DNA of 64,000 bases, from contig JAUCBJ010003201.1 of assembly GCA_032718475.1 (NCBI GenBank), positions 54,976 through 118,975 of the forward strand, in the 5' to 3' direction. This stretch comes from Nemertoderma westbladi (Eukaryota > Xenacoelomorpha > Nemertodermatida > Nemertodermatidae). Shown here piece by piece: positions 26,401 through 38,036 of the stretch. Under the pieces are notes generated by a model. It did no database searches. It saw only the letters and a program-made list of their open reading frames with translations, and had not been told where the DNA came from. How positions within the stretch are numbered: the stretch's first letter is position 1; each line of letters opens with the position of its first letter. The translations under genes and the position numbers were made by a program.

Positions 26401-27896
26401 CGTGACATTCTACAGTCCACAATATGCCATTCAACTGTCCAAAATGTGTCAATCTACAGTCCGAAATGTGTCAAACTACAGTCCACAATGTGTCAATCTA
26501 CAATCCACAATATGTCAATCTACAGTCCACAATGTATCAATCTACAGTCCACAATGTGACATTCTACAGTCGACAATGTGTTAATCTACAGTCCACAAAT
26601 TGTCATACTACAGTCCACAATGTGTCAATCTACAGTCCAAAATGTGTGAATCTACAGTTCACAATGTGTCAATCTACGGTCCACAGTGTGACATTCTGCA
26701 GTCTACAATGTGTCAATCTACAGTCCACAATATGACATTCAACTGTCCAAAATGTGTTAATCTACAGTCCAAAATGTGTCAATCTACAGTCGACAATGTG
26801 TCAATCTACAGTCCACAATGTGTCAATCTACAATCCACAATGTGTCAATCTTCAGTCCACAATGTGTCAATCTACAGTCCACAATGTGACATTCTACAGT
26901 CGACAATGTGTTAATCTACAGTCCACAATGTGACATTCTACAGTCCACAAATTGTCAATCTACAGTCCACAATGTGTCAATCTACAGTCCAAAATGTGTG
27001 AATATACAGTCCACAATGTGACATTCTACAGTCGACAATGTGTTAATCTACAGACCACAATTTGTCAATCTACAGTCCCAATGTGTCAATCTACAGTCCA
27101 TAATGTGTCAATCTACAGTCCACAATGTGTCAATCTACAGTCCACAATGTGTCAATCTACAATCCACAATGCGACATTCTACAGTCCACAAATTGTCAAT
27201 CGACAGTCCACAATGTGATATTCTACAGTCCACAATGTGTCAATCTACAGTCCACAATTTGTCAATCTACAGTTCAAAATGTGTCAATCTACAACCCACA
27301 ATGTGTCAATCTACAGTGCACAATGTGACATTCTACAGTCCACAAATTGTCAATCGACAGTCCACAATGTGACATTCTACCGTCCAAAATGTATTAATCT
27401 ACAGTACACAATGTGTCAACCTACAGTCCACAATATGACATTCTACAGTCCATAAATTGTCAATCGACAGTCCACAATGTGACATTCTACAGTCCACAAT
27501 GTGACATTCTACAGTCCACAATGTGACATTCTACAGTCCACAATGTGACATTCTACAGTCAAAAATGTATTAATCTACAGTACACAATGTGTCAATCTAC
27601 AGTCCACAATATGACATTCTACAGTCCATAAATTGTCAATCGACAGTCCACAATGTGACATTCTACAGTCCACAATATGACATTCTACAGTCCATAAATT
27701 GTCAATGGACAGTCCACAATGTGACATTCTACAGTCCACAATGTGACATTCTACAGTCCACAATGTGACATTATACAGTTCAGAATGTAACATTATACAG
27801 TCCACAATGTGACATTCTACAGGCCACAATGTGACATTATACAGTCCACAATGTGACATTCTACAGCCCACAATGTGACATTCTACAGTCCACAAT
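23492..27896. repeat. 22-bp minisatellite array (about 200 copies)
   Basis: Units of the type CAATCTACAGTCCACAATGT plus GT, alternating with CATTCTACAG... forms ending GTGACAT. 22 is not a multiple of three, so translated frames repeat every 66 bp (22 residues), which explains the many open frames on both strands. Variant order is duplicated at 176 bp (8 units), at ~998 bp (about 24104-24465 again at 25102-25469) and at 2243 bp (about 24489-24975 again at 26732-27218). Confidence 0.95.
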
Positions 27897-28898
27897 ATTT
27901 AATCGAAAACAAAATTTTCATTAAAAATATTTCGATACTTAACATTTTTCACTTTACGGTGTTACAAATTACTATTACAATGAATCATATTGGTGATCAC
28001 TGACCATAGAGCCAGAAGAACACTATCGTTTCAAGAAAAAGAGAAGAACAATCTCTCTCATTTGACTCCGTTTGGATCCCATCTCATAATTTTTTGCACA
28101 GAGGTCTGCCAAGATACATGAGTCACATATTGGACAAATTTAACATTTTAACACAATGTCAATATGACATTCTACAGTCCATAAATTGTCAATCGACAGT
28201 CCACAATGTAACATTCTACAGTCCACAATGTGACATTCTACAGTCCACAATGTGACATTCTACAGTCCACAATGTGACATTCTACAGTCCACAATGTGAC
28301 ATTCTACAGTCCAAAATGTATTAATCTACAGTACACAATGTGTCAATCTACAGTCCACAATATGACATTCTACAGTCCATAAATTGTCAATCGACAGTCC
28401 ACAATGTGACATTCTACAGTCCACAATATGACATTCTACAGTCCATAAATTGTCAATCGACAGTCCACAATGTGACATTCTACAGTCCACAATGTGACAT
28501 TCTATAGTCCACAATGTGACATTATACAGTCCAGAATGTAACATTATACAGTCCACAATGTGACATTCTACAGGCCACAATGTGACATTCTACAGTCCAC
28601 AATGTGACATTCTACAGCCCACAATGTGACATTCTACAGTCCACAATATTTAATCGAAAACAAAATTTTCATTAAAAATATTTCGATACTTAACATTTTT
28701 CTCTTTACGGTGTTACAAATTACTATTACAATGAATCATATTGGTGATCACTGACCATAGAGCCAGAAGAACACTATCGTTTCAAGAAAAAGATAAGAAC
28801 AATCTCTCTCATTTGACTCCGTTTGGATCCCATCTCATAATTTTTTGCACAGAGGTCTGCCAAGATACATGAGTCACATATTGGACAAATTTAACATT
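27431..28898. repeat. Tandem segmental duplication (~730-750 bp) at the array edge
   Basis: A segment holding ~460 bp of 22-bp repeats plus 257 bp of unique DNA (27892-28148) is repeated as 28160-28898. The unique parts are almost identical (they differ at a few bases, for example near 27950 vs 28701). The offset changes from 729 at the left to 751 at the right, exactly one 22-bp unit. Confidence 0.9.
28160..28648. repeat. 22-bp minisatellite, second block
   Basis: Same unit as 23492-27896, forming the repeat part of the second duplication copy. It ends at the second CACAATATTTAATCG junction. Confidence 0.9.
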
Positions 28899-29744
28899 TT
28901 GATATTCTAATATCAATATCAAACAATCGGTTTCATTTTGACCATAAAATTATAATTCCGGTGTTAACAATTAATGTCTTTGCTGTGTATACTCGTAGTA
29001 AATTACTAAATTTGAGATAACTGAAATATAAAAGGCGGTCCACTTTTCGTCAGATAGGTGACACTAGGTAAATGATAAATTTAATGCCATATTATTACTA
29101 CTCTGATGTGCGAACTCGGACAGTGGAAATGAGATCCTTCGAGGCTTCCCGATTTTCCATAGTTGTCGCAATTTCGTTTTCTCAAGTTCAGTATCCTTTT
29201 TAAGTCTTCTAGTCTTCTATAGTATAATCTAATAGTCTTCATAATATTATATACTAATAGTCTCCTATCTGTCACAGCCGGTTCGTCCTCGTCAACGGCT
29301 TAGGGTTTACGGAGGGTGGTTGATAAGGGAGGTATAAATTGTAAGCATCGATATCTCGAATTATTTAAGTTAATTTAAATTATAAAAAAATCTCAAATGT
29401 CACGGATGGGACAATGATCAATGTGGTTGACATTTACTAACTAAACTATGAAAATTAACACTACTCTTTAGCTGTGTGAGTTGTGCCTCCGGGATTTTAC
29501 CACAGAGATACAAGAGATCACAGAATCACAAGAACAACCCACATAGTTCCCATGCTATGGGTTTGTGTGGTGTGGATTTTTTACCTCTGATATTTTACCA
29601 CTTTAATGTTGTGTGGGGCGGGTTCTTCTGGTTCTGGTTCTCACGTTATCTCAATAACTTATAAATGGGCCGATATACGACTGCTTTAGGATACTAACAA
29701 AAGACGCATAACGCCATCTGGCGTCATTTTGGTGAAAAAAAAAA
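28899..29744. other. Non-coding, unique
   Basis: AT-rich DNA without a supportable gene. Frames at 29081-29275 (-) and 29476-29664 (+) have no recognisable content. Confidence 0.5.
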
Positions 29745-29975
29745 AGCAAACAGTCGGCTGAAGCCGGAGGCGACCCGAAGGCTCCTCTTCCGATAGCTGC
29801 TACCCGAGGGTAGGGGTGGGCGCTACTCCTATCCCAGGTTTTGCTCCCAGTATTTCAACTGGTACTCATTTTATCGACCCCAGTGGATGAAAGGCTGAGT
29901 GGACCCTGGCGGGGCTGAACCTACAACCATTAGATTGCAGGCCCGGCGCTCAACCAAATGAGGTACCCCGCCTTG
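29745..29975 (-). mobile_element. tRNA-derived SINE
   Basis: On the - strand it begins with a tRNA-like head: GCGGGGTACCTCATTTGGTT, an A-box TTGGTTGAGCGCC, then a B-box GGTTCAGCCCC. The acceptor-like GCGGGG/CCCCGC ends can pair. The body contains GGATGAAAGGCTGAG-type and ATTTTATCGACCCC-type blocks (read on +) that I associate with SINEs and LINEs of several marine invertebrates. It is flanked on the left (+) by an A-rich run (29736-29746). Confidence 0.6.
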
Positions 29976-31611
29976 TGATTTTGGTGAAAGTTATTTTTTA
30001 TAGTTATTGTTCTGGCTCTATAGTGACGGGTACGACTCACGATAGTTTAACAACTTTGTGGGTACCAAGTAGTCGAATAATAGTTCAATAGTTAATGTCA
30101 CGGGATGACGTGTAATGCTGAACTTAATAAGACTACATTGATATTTATTTGAAAAGTAAAAGTAACTATACCAATGTACCCACGGGTGTGTGTGAATCCT
30201 AAAACACTAACTACCGGTATGTGTTCCCTGTTCAATGGGGTCAAACATTTAATGCAATGTGATCTTGTAAAGGTAAATCTTGTAACCGTGGTAATGTTGG
30301 CTTATTGTTTTGGTTACCCCCAATCCGTCTCTGTAGCCTGTTCCTTTACGGTACTAACCTGCCATATCAGCCCCATGCAAATACACGCAGTATTTCTTTG
30401 TTTGTAGCTCAGTCAATTTATTTTGTTTAGAGGGGGGGGGGGGGGGTAATAGAATGAGTTTTCGCATACCCGTATGGTACTTTGCCTCCCCGGACAAATA
30501 CGATCATGAGAGGTATAATGGCCGGGGGGGGGGGGGGGGTGGGTTTAGCATTTTGCGGGGATATGGGGGGGGGGGGGGGGGGGGTCATATTGGCATATGA
30601 TATCGGACAATAGGTTTAGGTTGCTTCACATATTTTTTAAGTTCTACATCAACTTACTTTATTATTATCAAGGCGAACCCCTTTAAAACCGTTGAGAACT
30701 TCCTCCAATCCCACAGCCACACAGAGATTGCGTCGATGTCGTTCAAATAGCCGACGTAGTTGCTGACGGTTGCTGTGACATTGAGGGTCTGAACATACGG
30801 ACATTATCTCCCTCCGCACATTGGTCTAGATGGGTTGGCTTTTAGAATGATAACCAATGGTGAGGGCTTCAGAAATAGTCGGCTTTAATTGAACTAACAA
30901 CCTTTAGAAAGAAAATGTCACATGATTAATACAAATCCGATCTCGGCGAATTAACAATGTTAACTAACAAGTAAATGAAATGAGCAGGCTATACCTGTAT
31001 GTATACTGCCATAACCAAAATAATAAACGAAAGCAGACAGATTTTTCATTATCAGCTGATATTTACGTCGATTTTCCTCTGGCGAGAATTGAATTTTGAT
31101 TTAAGTCAATACATCAACAGCCCCCTTCATCTCTTCCCTATCTGATACTGATAGGCCTACCGTAGCTAATATATTACCAGTGTCAGTATTCCCAATTACC
31201 TAAAACATAGAGTTATACCGGTACCGATATTAATAGTACCGATAGCACAAATTTTTACTCAAACTTACCAACTTGATTACTATATAACTAGAATTAGGTG
31301 AAGGAAGTGTTGCACATTTCTACCGTACTTCGCTGGCTGACTGGATGATTGGCACCAAGAAACATAATAAAATGTCCCAGAACTGGCGACAAACGAAACC
31401 ATTAACTGATTAATATTCAATAATTCATGTTGTACGTAGGATGGTAGATATAAAGGCAGGATGATTGATAGATGGCCAATTGCAGTTTTGTTACATTTTT
31501 AGTGCTACCGACTGTACTGCTATTTAAATCAGACTAACTGAATATATCAGTGGGCCACCGCCACCATATAGGTACCGGTACTCTACTACCAGACTACGGT
31601 AAAACGAACCG
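29976..31611. other. Non-coding with three poly-G tracts and dispersed repeats
   Basis: Poly-G at 30432-30446, 30524-30539 and 30565-30584, all within 155 bp. A partial + copy of the ~135-bp dispersed family is near 30300-30353 (CTTATTGTTTTGGTTACCCC ... CTGTAGCCTGTTCCTTT). No gene is supported. Confidence 0.5.
30928..31032 (-). repeat. Dispersed ~135-bp repeat family, minus copy
   Basis: In order: ACAAATCCGATCTCGGCGAA, AATGAGCAGG and AACCAAAATAATAAACG, the reverse-complement order of the copy at 37405-37525. Confidence 0.55.
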
Positions 31612-32375
31612 AACTTAGATCCTACAAGGCCTGACTTTGATGAACATAGATCTTTCCAAACTTAGATCCTATGTATGCGAACGTAGATCCTATCTGGGTG
31701 AACTTAGATCCTAAGTAGGTGAACTTAGATCCTACCTAGGTGAACTTAGATCCTACCAAGGTGAACTTAGATCCTACCTAGGTGAACTTAGATCCACCTA
31801 GGTGAACTTAGATCCTACCTAGATGGGTGAACTTAGATCCCAGTTTATGCTATTAAAAGCCTTTAGTAATTGTCATGCTAATCGCGAAGTGAACTTAGAT
31901 CCCACGTTAAAGCAAAGCGAACTTAGATCTTAGGTGAATTTAGATCCCAATTTATACAAATTCCTTAGCACAGGCTAGAGGATAAGCGAAATTCAGAAAT
32001 TAGATCCTACGTGTACTGTGCGCTTAAAGTAGTTGTGATCCCGATCAGTGACTCTGACTCATCAACAAACTACAATTTGCCAATTTATAGGTAATTCGTT
32101 GCAATATCTTATGGTGGTTAAGTTCGCTTCCCTTCAATAATATTTACAGTAAGGTCTGCTGGCCTATGGCAGTATGGGAATGACATTTCACATTAAGACA
32201 GCTACGGTACAGCAATATATGCAAGGTATGAAGGTGGGATCTAAGTTCGTATGTTGAGGATCTAAGTTCCCATGGGAAGGATCTAAGTTCGTATGGGAAG
32301 GATCTAAGTTCAGAAGTTCACCCAAGATCCAAGTTCGTTCAGGATCTAAGGTGCTCTAGGATCTAAAGCAGGGGA
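31612..32375. mobile_element. Foldback-like structure with opposed GAACTTAGATCC arrays
   Basis: About a dozen copies of GAACTTAGATCC, spaced around 21 bp (GTGAACTTAGATCCTACCTA core), fill 31612-31993 on the + strand. The reverse complement GGATCTAAGTTC recurs six or seven times in 32238-32372. The two opposed arrays flank about 240 bp of unrelated DNA. Long terminal inverted repeats made of short tandem units are the hallmark of foldback elements. No coding region or clear target-site duplication is seen. Confidence 0.55.
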
Positions 32376-33257
32376 ACCTTTCATACCACCACCTACCTGC
32401 CTACAGACACTGATGAAAAGGTTATTATTGTGGGAATTTCGGTTAAACAAAATATTTAAACATTTCGTAATTTTTTTATTACATAACTTGGATAATAATT
32501 CGCAATAGACCTACCTGACCTAATACCTGTAAAAACAATAGGCCTATATTAAATTGACAATTGTAATTTGTAGATTCCTTTAATATATCAAACTATACTG
32601 CTATAGCTGTATAGTAGACCGACATAAATCTATAATTACGCGTCCGCCTGTCCGCAGGTACCGGTCTGCCTTGTACCACTACAGCACTATACCGGTACCT
32701 ATACAGCTATAATTATATGCAATTTAATTGGCCAAATTGGTGAAAAATTATTTTATCACGTTTTTATCATATTGTATTTTTTAACCTGTGTATCATACAT
32801 AAGTTTGTAATTAGTGTGTTTTAAAGTAAGTAATTGTTGTATTTTTACTTAAATATGTGCAGAACAATTAATGTGTGTACGGTGCCCTCTGCAATCTGCA
32901 TGACAGATGCTAGAAGGGGGCTCCTTCATAAGCCAATATTATTATTATTATTATTATAATTTAAATGAAATTCAAAATTACTTATTAGTACTGTAGGTAG
33001 TACAGCGTACAGGTACCGTACTGCCGTACCGGTAACTCTTTTAATTTTTCAGATAAAATAGTGTAGGCCTATTCGATGAAAAAACGGGTCAGACAGTCAG
33101 AAAGAACTCATTGTCTGATTGTCATTGTTGATTGTCTCTAAATTCATTGAAACGAACTTCAGATATTCTACCCCCGTCCTCGTGTACAGTCTGACAGTAG
33201 GTGGTAGGTATTGCATTTTGCACTCTAATGCAAATAACATTAATAAACTTGGACTTG
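32376..33257. other. Non-coding, probable LINE 3' tail
   Basis: Near 32880-32958 a segment ends in GGGGGCTCCTTCATAAGCC and a (TTA)n run. This layout is seen at 3' ends of some invertebrate LINEs, but no coding part is recognisable. The rest is AT-rich. Confidence 0.3.
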
Positions 33258-35530
33258 GACGGGTCCGTCTAAACACCCAAATCATAACAAATCACACCAA
33301 ATCACAAAAAATAATCCCAAAACCAGAAAACCAAATCACAAAAAATAATCCCAAATCCAGAAAACCAAATCACACCAAACAGTCGGGGAGAAGTTCAAAT
33401 TTCAACTGAGTTGAAATTTTTAAAATTCAACTTTTATGTTGTAAATTCAACTCTAAAATGGCAGGACAGCAGGAGGCGCAAAAGGCCCCCAAGACGTGAC
33501 AGAAGGGGTGTTTTTATGGGTTTGACTAAATACGCCACCGACAACCACCGACACCTTTCGCATACCACCGACAACCACCGACAACAAAAGACACAAAACC
33601 GACACAAACCGACAGGTAAAATCACAAACCGACAACTTCGCGGCAATATGTTAGTAAACTATTTCAGCAGTTCAGTACATGATTATACAATTTTTATTTC
33701 CAGTCCAAATACAGTAGGACTACTAATACTCGGTGCCTACATCAGTACATACATACTGTAGTTCCCTAAGTTACTGCAGTAGTTTTATGTTGTCATTTTA
33801 TTTATCTCACCTAGCCTACATACATAGGCCTACCTCAGATATTATATAAAGCATGTTGGTAAAGGGAACAGGTTTACATAAGCTTTCAAAGCGCCTTTGA
33901 ACCTTCTTGGTAAAGGCGCTATAAATATATGTTTTATTATTATTATTATTACATACTGTCCGATGGGGGAACCAAAATAATAAACGGGAGTTAAGAATTA
34001 CTGGGTAACCCATTAAATATATAGCACATGGAAACTAGCTGACTTAGTAACAAGGGGGGAGAGCATAGTGTACTCTATGGGGGAGAGCTACCGGTACTAA
34101 CTAATAACACCATGTTCGATTATTTGCCGAATTGTGATTGGCCAAATTACGAGTATGTACTCTAATTGAGAATGCTTTGCACGCGTATCGCATGCGTCAC
34201 GTCACGAATGGACCACGAATAATTTTAAGCGTGGCGCGGCTATCAGCTATGCATGATGTGCCACGAACGAATGAACCACGAATTATTTTTTGCGTGGAGT
34301 GGAAGCATTCGTATCACATGTGCCACGAATGATGAGCCACGAATATATTGACAAGTGGAATCTCACATGCGATACGAATACTATACGCATTCGTTACCTA
34401 AATTATTCGAACTGACGAACCACTGACGAAGGCTTCACGAATCTTAAATAACATTCCACGCACCTTTCAGCCTTTTACGAATGTTGCATGTGGCAGTGTG
34501 GCACTAATGCGTTACGCATGGGGATTTTTTACTGGGTATAATTTGTTATAAATATTTGGACTGGAAATAAAAATTGTATAATCATGTACTGAAATAGTTT
34601 ACTAACATTGCCGAAGTTGTCAGTATACTGTCGGTTTGTGATTTTACCTGTCGGTTTGTGTCGGTTTGTGTCTTTTGTTGTCGGTGGTATGCGAAAGGTG
34701 TCGGTGGTTGTCGGTGGCGTATTTAGTCAAACCCGTTTTTATTGTTTTTATGGATGTAACTCGAAAAATTAACCCTCATTACCGATGGAATAAAAACTTT
34801 CACCGTCGGGAACACCTTCTGACCTTTTTTTAAAACATTTTAAGTGATTACATTTGCAAATTAGATGAAATACTACTGTACTACGGGTATTTATTACCAT
34901 GTATTTAATTACCGCTGGATGTCATAATTATTATTCAATGGAATACCAGTAATGGATTCCAATTCCATATTTCAGTAGGCTGGTAGGCCTATTTCCAAAG
35001 CTACTCCCAAAGTTGAATTTTAAAAAAAGTTGAACTTTAAACTCTACCGGTACCGGTTACTCCAAAAGTTGAATTTTAATAAAAAGTTGAATTTTTAAAA
35101 ATAAAGTTGAAATTTCAACTCAGTTGAAAATAGAACTTCTCCCTGTCTCCCCGACTGCCAAACCAAATCACACCGAATGATACCAAATCACACCAAATCA
35201 CAAAAAATCATCCCAAAACCAGAAAACCAAATCACAAAAAATATTCCCAAATCCAGAAAACCAAATCACACCAAACAGCCAAACCAAATCACACCGAATG
35301 ATACCAAATTATAACAAATCACATCAAATCTCAAAAAAAAAATGAAAAGGAAAGGACTGAAGGACAAAGGAGCAGGTCACAGTGGTAGCCAGAGCCAGAA
35401 GGAACCAAAACAATAAACGATTAGAAAAAAATAAAAATAAAAATTTTTTGTGTGATTTGGTGTGATTTGTTGTGATTTGGTCAATTCTGTGTGATTTGGG
35501 CAGTTGGGTGTTTCTGTGTTTAGACGTACC
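33258..35530. mobile_element. Outer repeat element (AAATCACACC-rich) with a nested insertion
   Basis: The left end (ACGGGTCCGTCTAAACACCC) is echoed in inverted form near 35497-35530 (GGGTGTTTCTGTGTTTAGAC). The body is an imperfect long-unit repeat of AACCAAATCACACC, CCAAAACCAGAAAACC and CCAAATCCAGAAAACC blocks, in the same orientation at 33280-33380 and 35157-35340. These two pieces join across the inner element, so the outer repeat was split by an insertion. A related end (TTTTAGACGGACCCGTTTCC) is at about 37962-37981. Confidence 0.5.
33381..35156. mobile_element. Inner long-inverted-repeat (foldback-type) element
   Basis: Starts AGTCGGGGAGAAGTTC and ends in the inverted CTCCCCGACT. Left arm 33381-33712 and right arm 34552-35156 pair over long stretches, including the CCGACAACCACCGACA repeats (33539-33620 against 34660-34728) and a near-identical 60-nt block ending ATTTCCAGTCCAAATA. 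The right arm has extra sequence (about 34740-35020). The interior has a GCGCTATAAATATATG(TTA)n tail and several CCACGAAT words (34190-34345). No transposase is seen, so it is non-autonomous. A TSD of at most 3 bp (CAG/CTG) is possible. Confidence 0.65.
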
Positions 35531-36189
35531 GTACTGCGACTGACGGACCGAAAATAAATAAACTCGGACAGATAATTGAATTTCAGTGAATTAAAATTAC
35601 TAAATTAGTGACAAAACTGACACTTTATCAACATTGTCATTGTACTGTTGTATCTTGTATCAGTAGGCAGTAGGCCTATAGCTGTATAGGCTATGTATCT
35701 GATAAATCATAAATCCACTTTTTCTCACAAAAATTTGTAGAAAACCAAAACAGTCGAAGAAAGGCAGAAAGGGGTCTACGTCTTACTGACCAATCTGTAC
35801 AAAAAAGTACAAAAGAAATTAATCTGGTACCGGTATCACTTAGTCAGTCAGTACCGGTCAGCCGGTAGCAGCTATTGCAGTACTGCAGTGTTTTGCTATC
35901 GTTTTATAATTAAGAAATCAACTGTAATTAGGCCTATTGTAGTATTGTGTTTTGCAGTATTGTCTGTTCACTGTTTGTGGTGCCGGTGGTACTGCATCCT
36001 GCATCTATCTGTCTATTGCTGTCTATACGGTCTATATCTATACTACAGTACTAACACTGATCTGCTGGATGGTTATCCAGGCCGCAGATCTGCAGATAGG
36101 GAGAGTGGTGGGGGACTGGACGCAATAAAAATTCATTCCTCTCCAGGGAGAATTCGACGCAAATAACAGCTGATTACACTCAAAAATAA
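35531..36189. other. Non-coding
   Basis: AT-rich DNA with two TAGGCCTA palindromes. The frame at 35888-36166 has no recognisable domain. Confidence 0.4.
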
Positions 36190-36357
36190 AACTGTAAACT
36201 GTTCTATTGTGTTTATAGTTTATTGTTTTTGTTAAAATAACGTGCCACTGTAACTTGCTCCTTTCCCTAAATTGATAATTTAACATTAAGGCGGGTTATT
36301 AATTCGCCAAGACGGGATTTGCGTCAAGCCCCCCCCCCCCCCACCCCCCCCCCCCCC
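36190..36357 (+). repeat. Dispersed ~135-bp family, copy ending in poly-C
   Basis: Blocks in order: TTTATTGTTTTTGTTAAAAT, GTGCCACTGTAACTTGCTCC, AATTCGCCAAGACGGGATTT, then C14-A-C14 (36329-36357). A partial copy follows at 36608-36666. Confidence 0.75.
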
Positions 36358-37404
36358 ACTGTCTCCCAGGCCGTGCAATAATTACATCATTCATGTTACA
36401 CTGTACCTTCGAGCTACGACAGAAGGCCCATAACACATGATTGCATAAAATTAAAACAAAACATATATATTTATTTCTGTTGTGTTTTGATTTCAGGAGT
36501 TAACCGATGAAATGCTTCCTTTTATTTATACAGGAAGAAACAGTTTGGTGAGTACAAAACAAAGACCCAATTAAGTAACCCGCATAATCTTGTAACATGT
36601 GTTAACTTTCGTTTATTGTTTTTGGTTCCCCCAACTTCCAACACGCCTCTGTAACCTGCTCCTTTAAATGGCAATGTTACATTCGGGCTTAGTAATTTGT
36701 AGATCGAATGTAATATAGTTATAGGATCCAACTGTCCAATGTAACATAATTGCGGTTACGTTCGATACGTAATAACTATGTTACATTCAATCCTGATTAC
36801 GTTCGGTCATGTATCCGTTGAGTCGGCATTGTCACGCTCTCGATAAAGTTGTACATAGTATACATTAGGGTGTTTCAAAAAATCACTTTTTTCTTATTTT
36901 CAGTGCTCAAGTGAATTTTCCCATTGCATTTCACCTCAAAACATTATCAATTACTTTTTCAAAAAATATTAATGTTAAAGGGGTGGAACATCAGATCCAA
37001 AATATTGAAAAATGACGCCGCGCCTACTTTTGTTGTGCTTCTAAATGAAATTAGAAATTTATAAATATTATAAATTACTGTAGATATTCTGATATTAGAA
37101 ACTTACAGTCAAGATATTAGAAATTACAAGATATTAGAAATTTACAGTCCTCAAGTAGTTTAATTTAATCATATGTGATTTAATCATATTGTGAAGATTT
37201 TCTTATAAAATTTTTTTGATTAAGTTGATGCATAGGGCGGGTGGTACAGAAATACTCACTTTTTTCAAAAACTGGAAAATTCTGAAATATCGTCACATAT
37301 TAACTTAGGCTAATGTCAACTAATGTAAACTAATGTCGTAGGGCCTATTTTATGACGTTAGATCTACAGTATTATATCCAGCCCTCAAGTAGGGGGATAA
37401 TAAT
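36358..37404. other. Non-coding
   Basis: No supportable gene. It holds a partial dispersed-family copy at 36608-36666 and a short repeated ATATTAGAAA(TT)TACAG motif at 37090-37145. Confidence 0.45.
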
Positions 37405-37545
37405 TGTGTTTAGTTTATTGTTTTGGTTAACATAACGTGCCACTGCAACCTGCTCCTTTCCCTAAATTGAGAATATAACATTGAGGCGGGATAATAATTC
37501 GCCAAGATGGGATTTGCGTCCAGCCCCCCCCCCCCCCCCCCCCCC
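37405..37545 (+). repeat. Dispersed ~135-bp family, copy ending in poly-C
   Basis: Direct repeat of 36200-36357, about 85-90% identical by eye, also ending in poly-C (37524-37545). The sequence right of it (37596-37690) is a copy of the AGCGGCAGACTGGAGAAC family, as also found beside a poly-G at 14.8 kb. Confidence 0.75.
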
Positions 37546-38036
37546 GTCTCAAATTATTTCAAACAATGCATTGATAATGTTTTCTCTTTCAAACCGCTTG
37601 CCTTCTAGCGGCAGACTGGAGAACTGAAGATTTACTAGTGCACGTGTTATATAGTTATAGTATAGTAATTATACAAATACAATAACTGCCAAGCTCATGT
37701 CTATCTATACCTGCAGACGGGTACTGTAGCCTACTGTATAACGGGCAATAGTCTCTGCAATAGATATTCTAGTACTGTAGTGCAGTACCGGTTACCAGCC
37801 TGACCTGTTGCCAGCTAAAGACTAACAATTACTGAATTACTGATTTTGGTCGAGTTTGGTCAGTTGGTGCTGGAACTTGTTATTTACATCATAAATTGCT
37901 ATATTGTGACCGATGTGGCCCCGATGTGGTCCGATTTGGTCCGATGTGGTACCGATGTGGCTTTTAGACGGACCCGTTTCCGGAAGGTTTCAAATTTTGT
38001 GGAAGCCTGCCTACAATGTTTATTTGCCATTAGGTC
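37546..38036. other. Non-coding; CCGATGTGG repeats
   Basis: Contains five CCGAT(G/T)TGG(T/C) words at 37909-37955 followed by TTTTAGACGGACCCGTTTCC, an inverted match to the left end of the 33.26-kb element. No gene. Confidence 0.4.

Noticed and set aside
23554-28580. Many 60-110 codon frames in the 22-bp array
   Set aside because: Repeat-driven, present on both strands, no unique domain.
29476-29664. 62-codon frame GLCGVDFLPLIFYHFN...
   Set aside because: Short and hydrophobic, without similarity, splice context or conserved pattern.
36190-37545. Pair of direct repeats as LTRs of one retroelement
   Set aside because: Copies end in poly-C, lack TG..CA ends, and the sequence between shows no gag/pol. 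Further copies elsewhere fit a dispersed family better.
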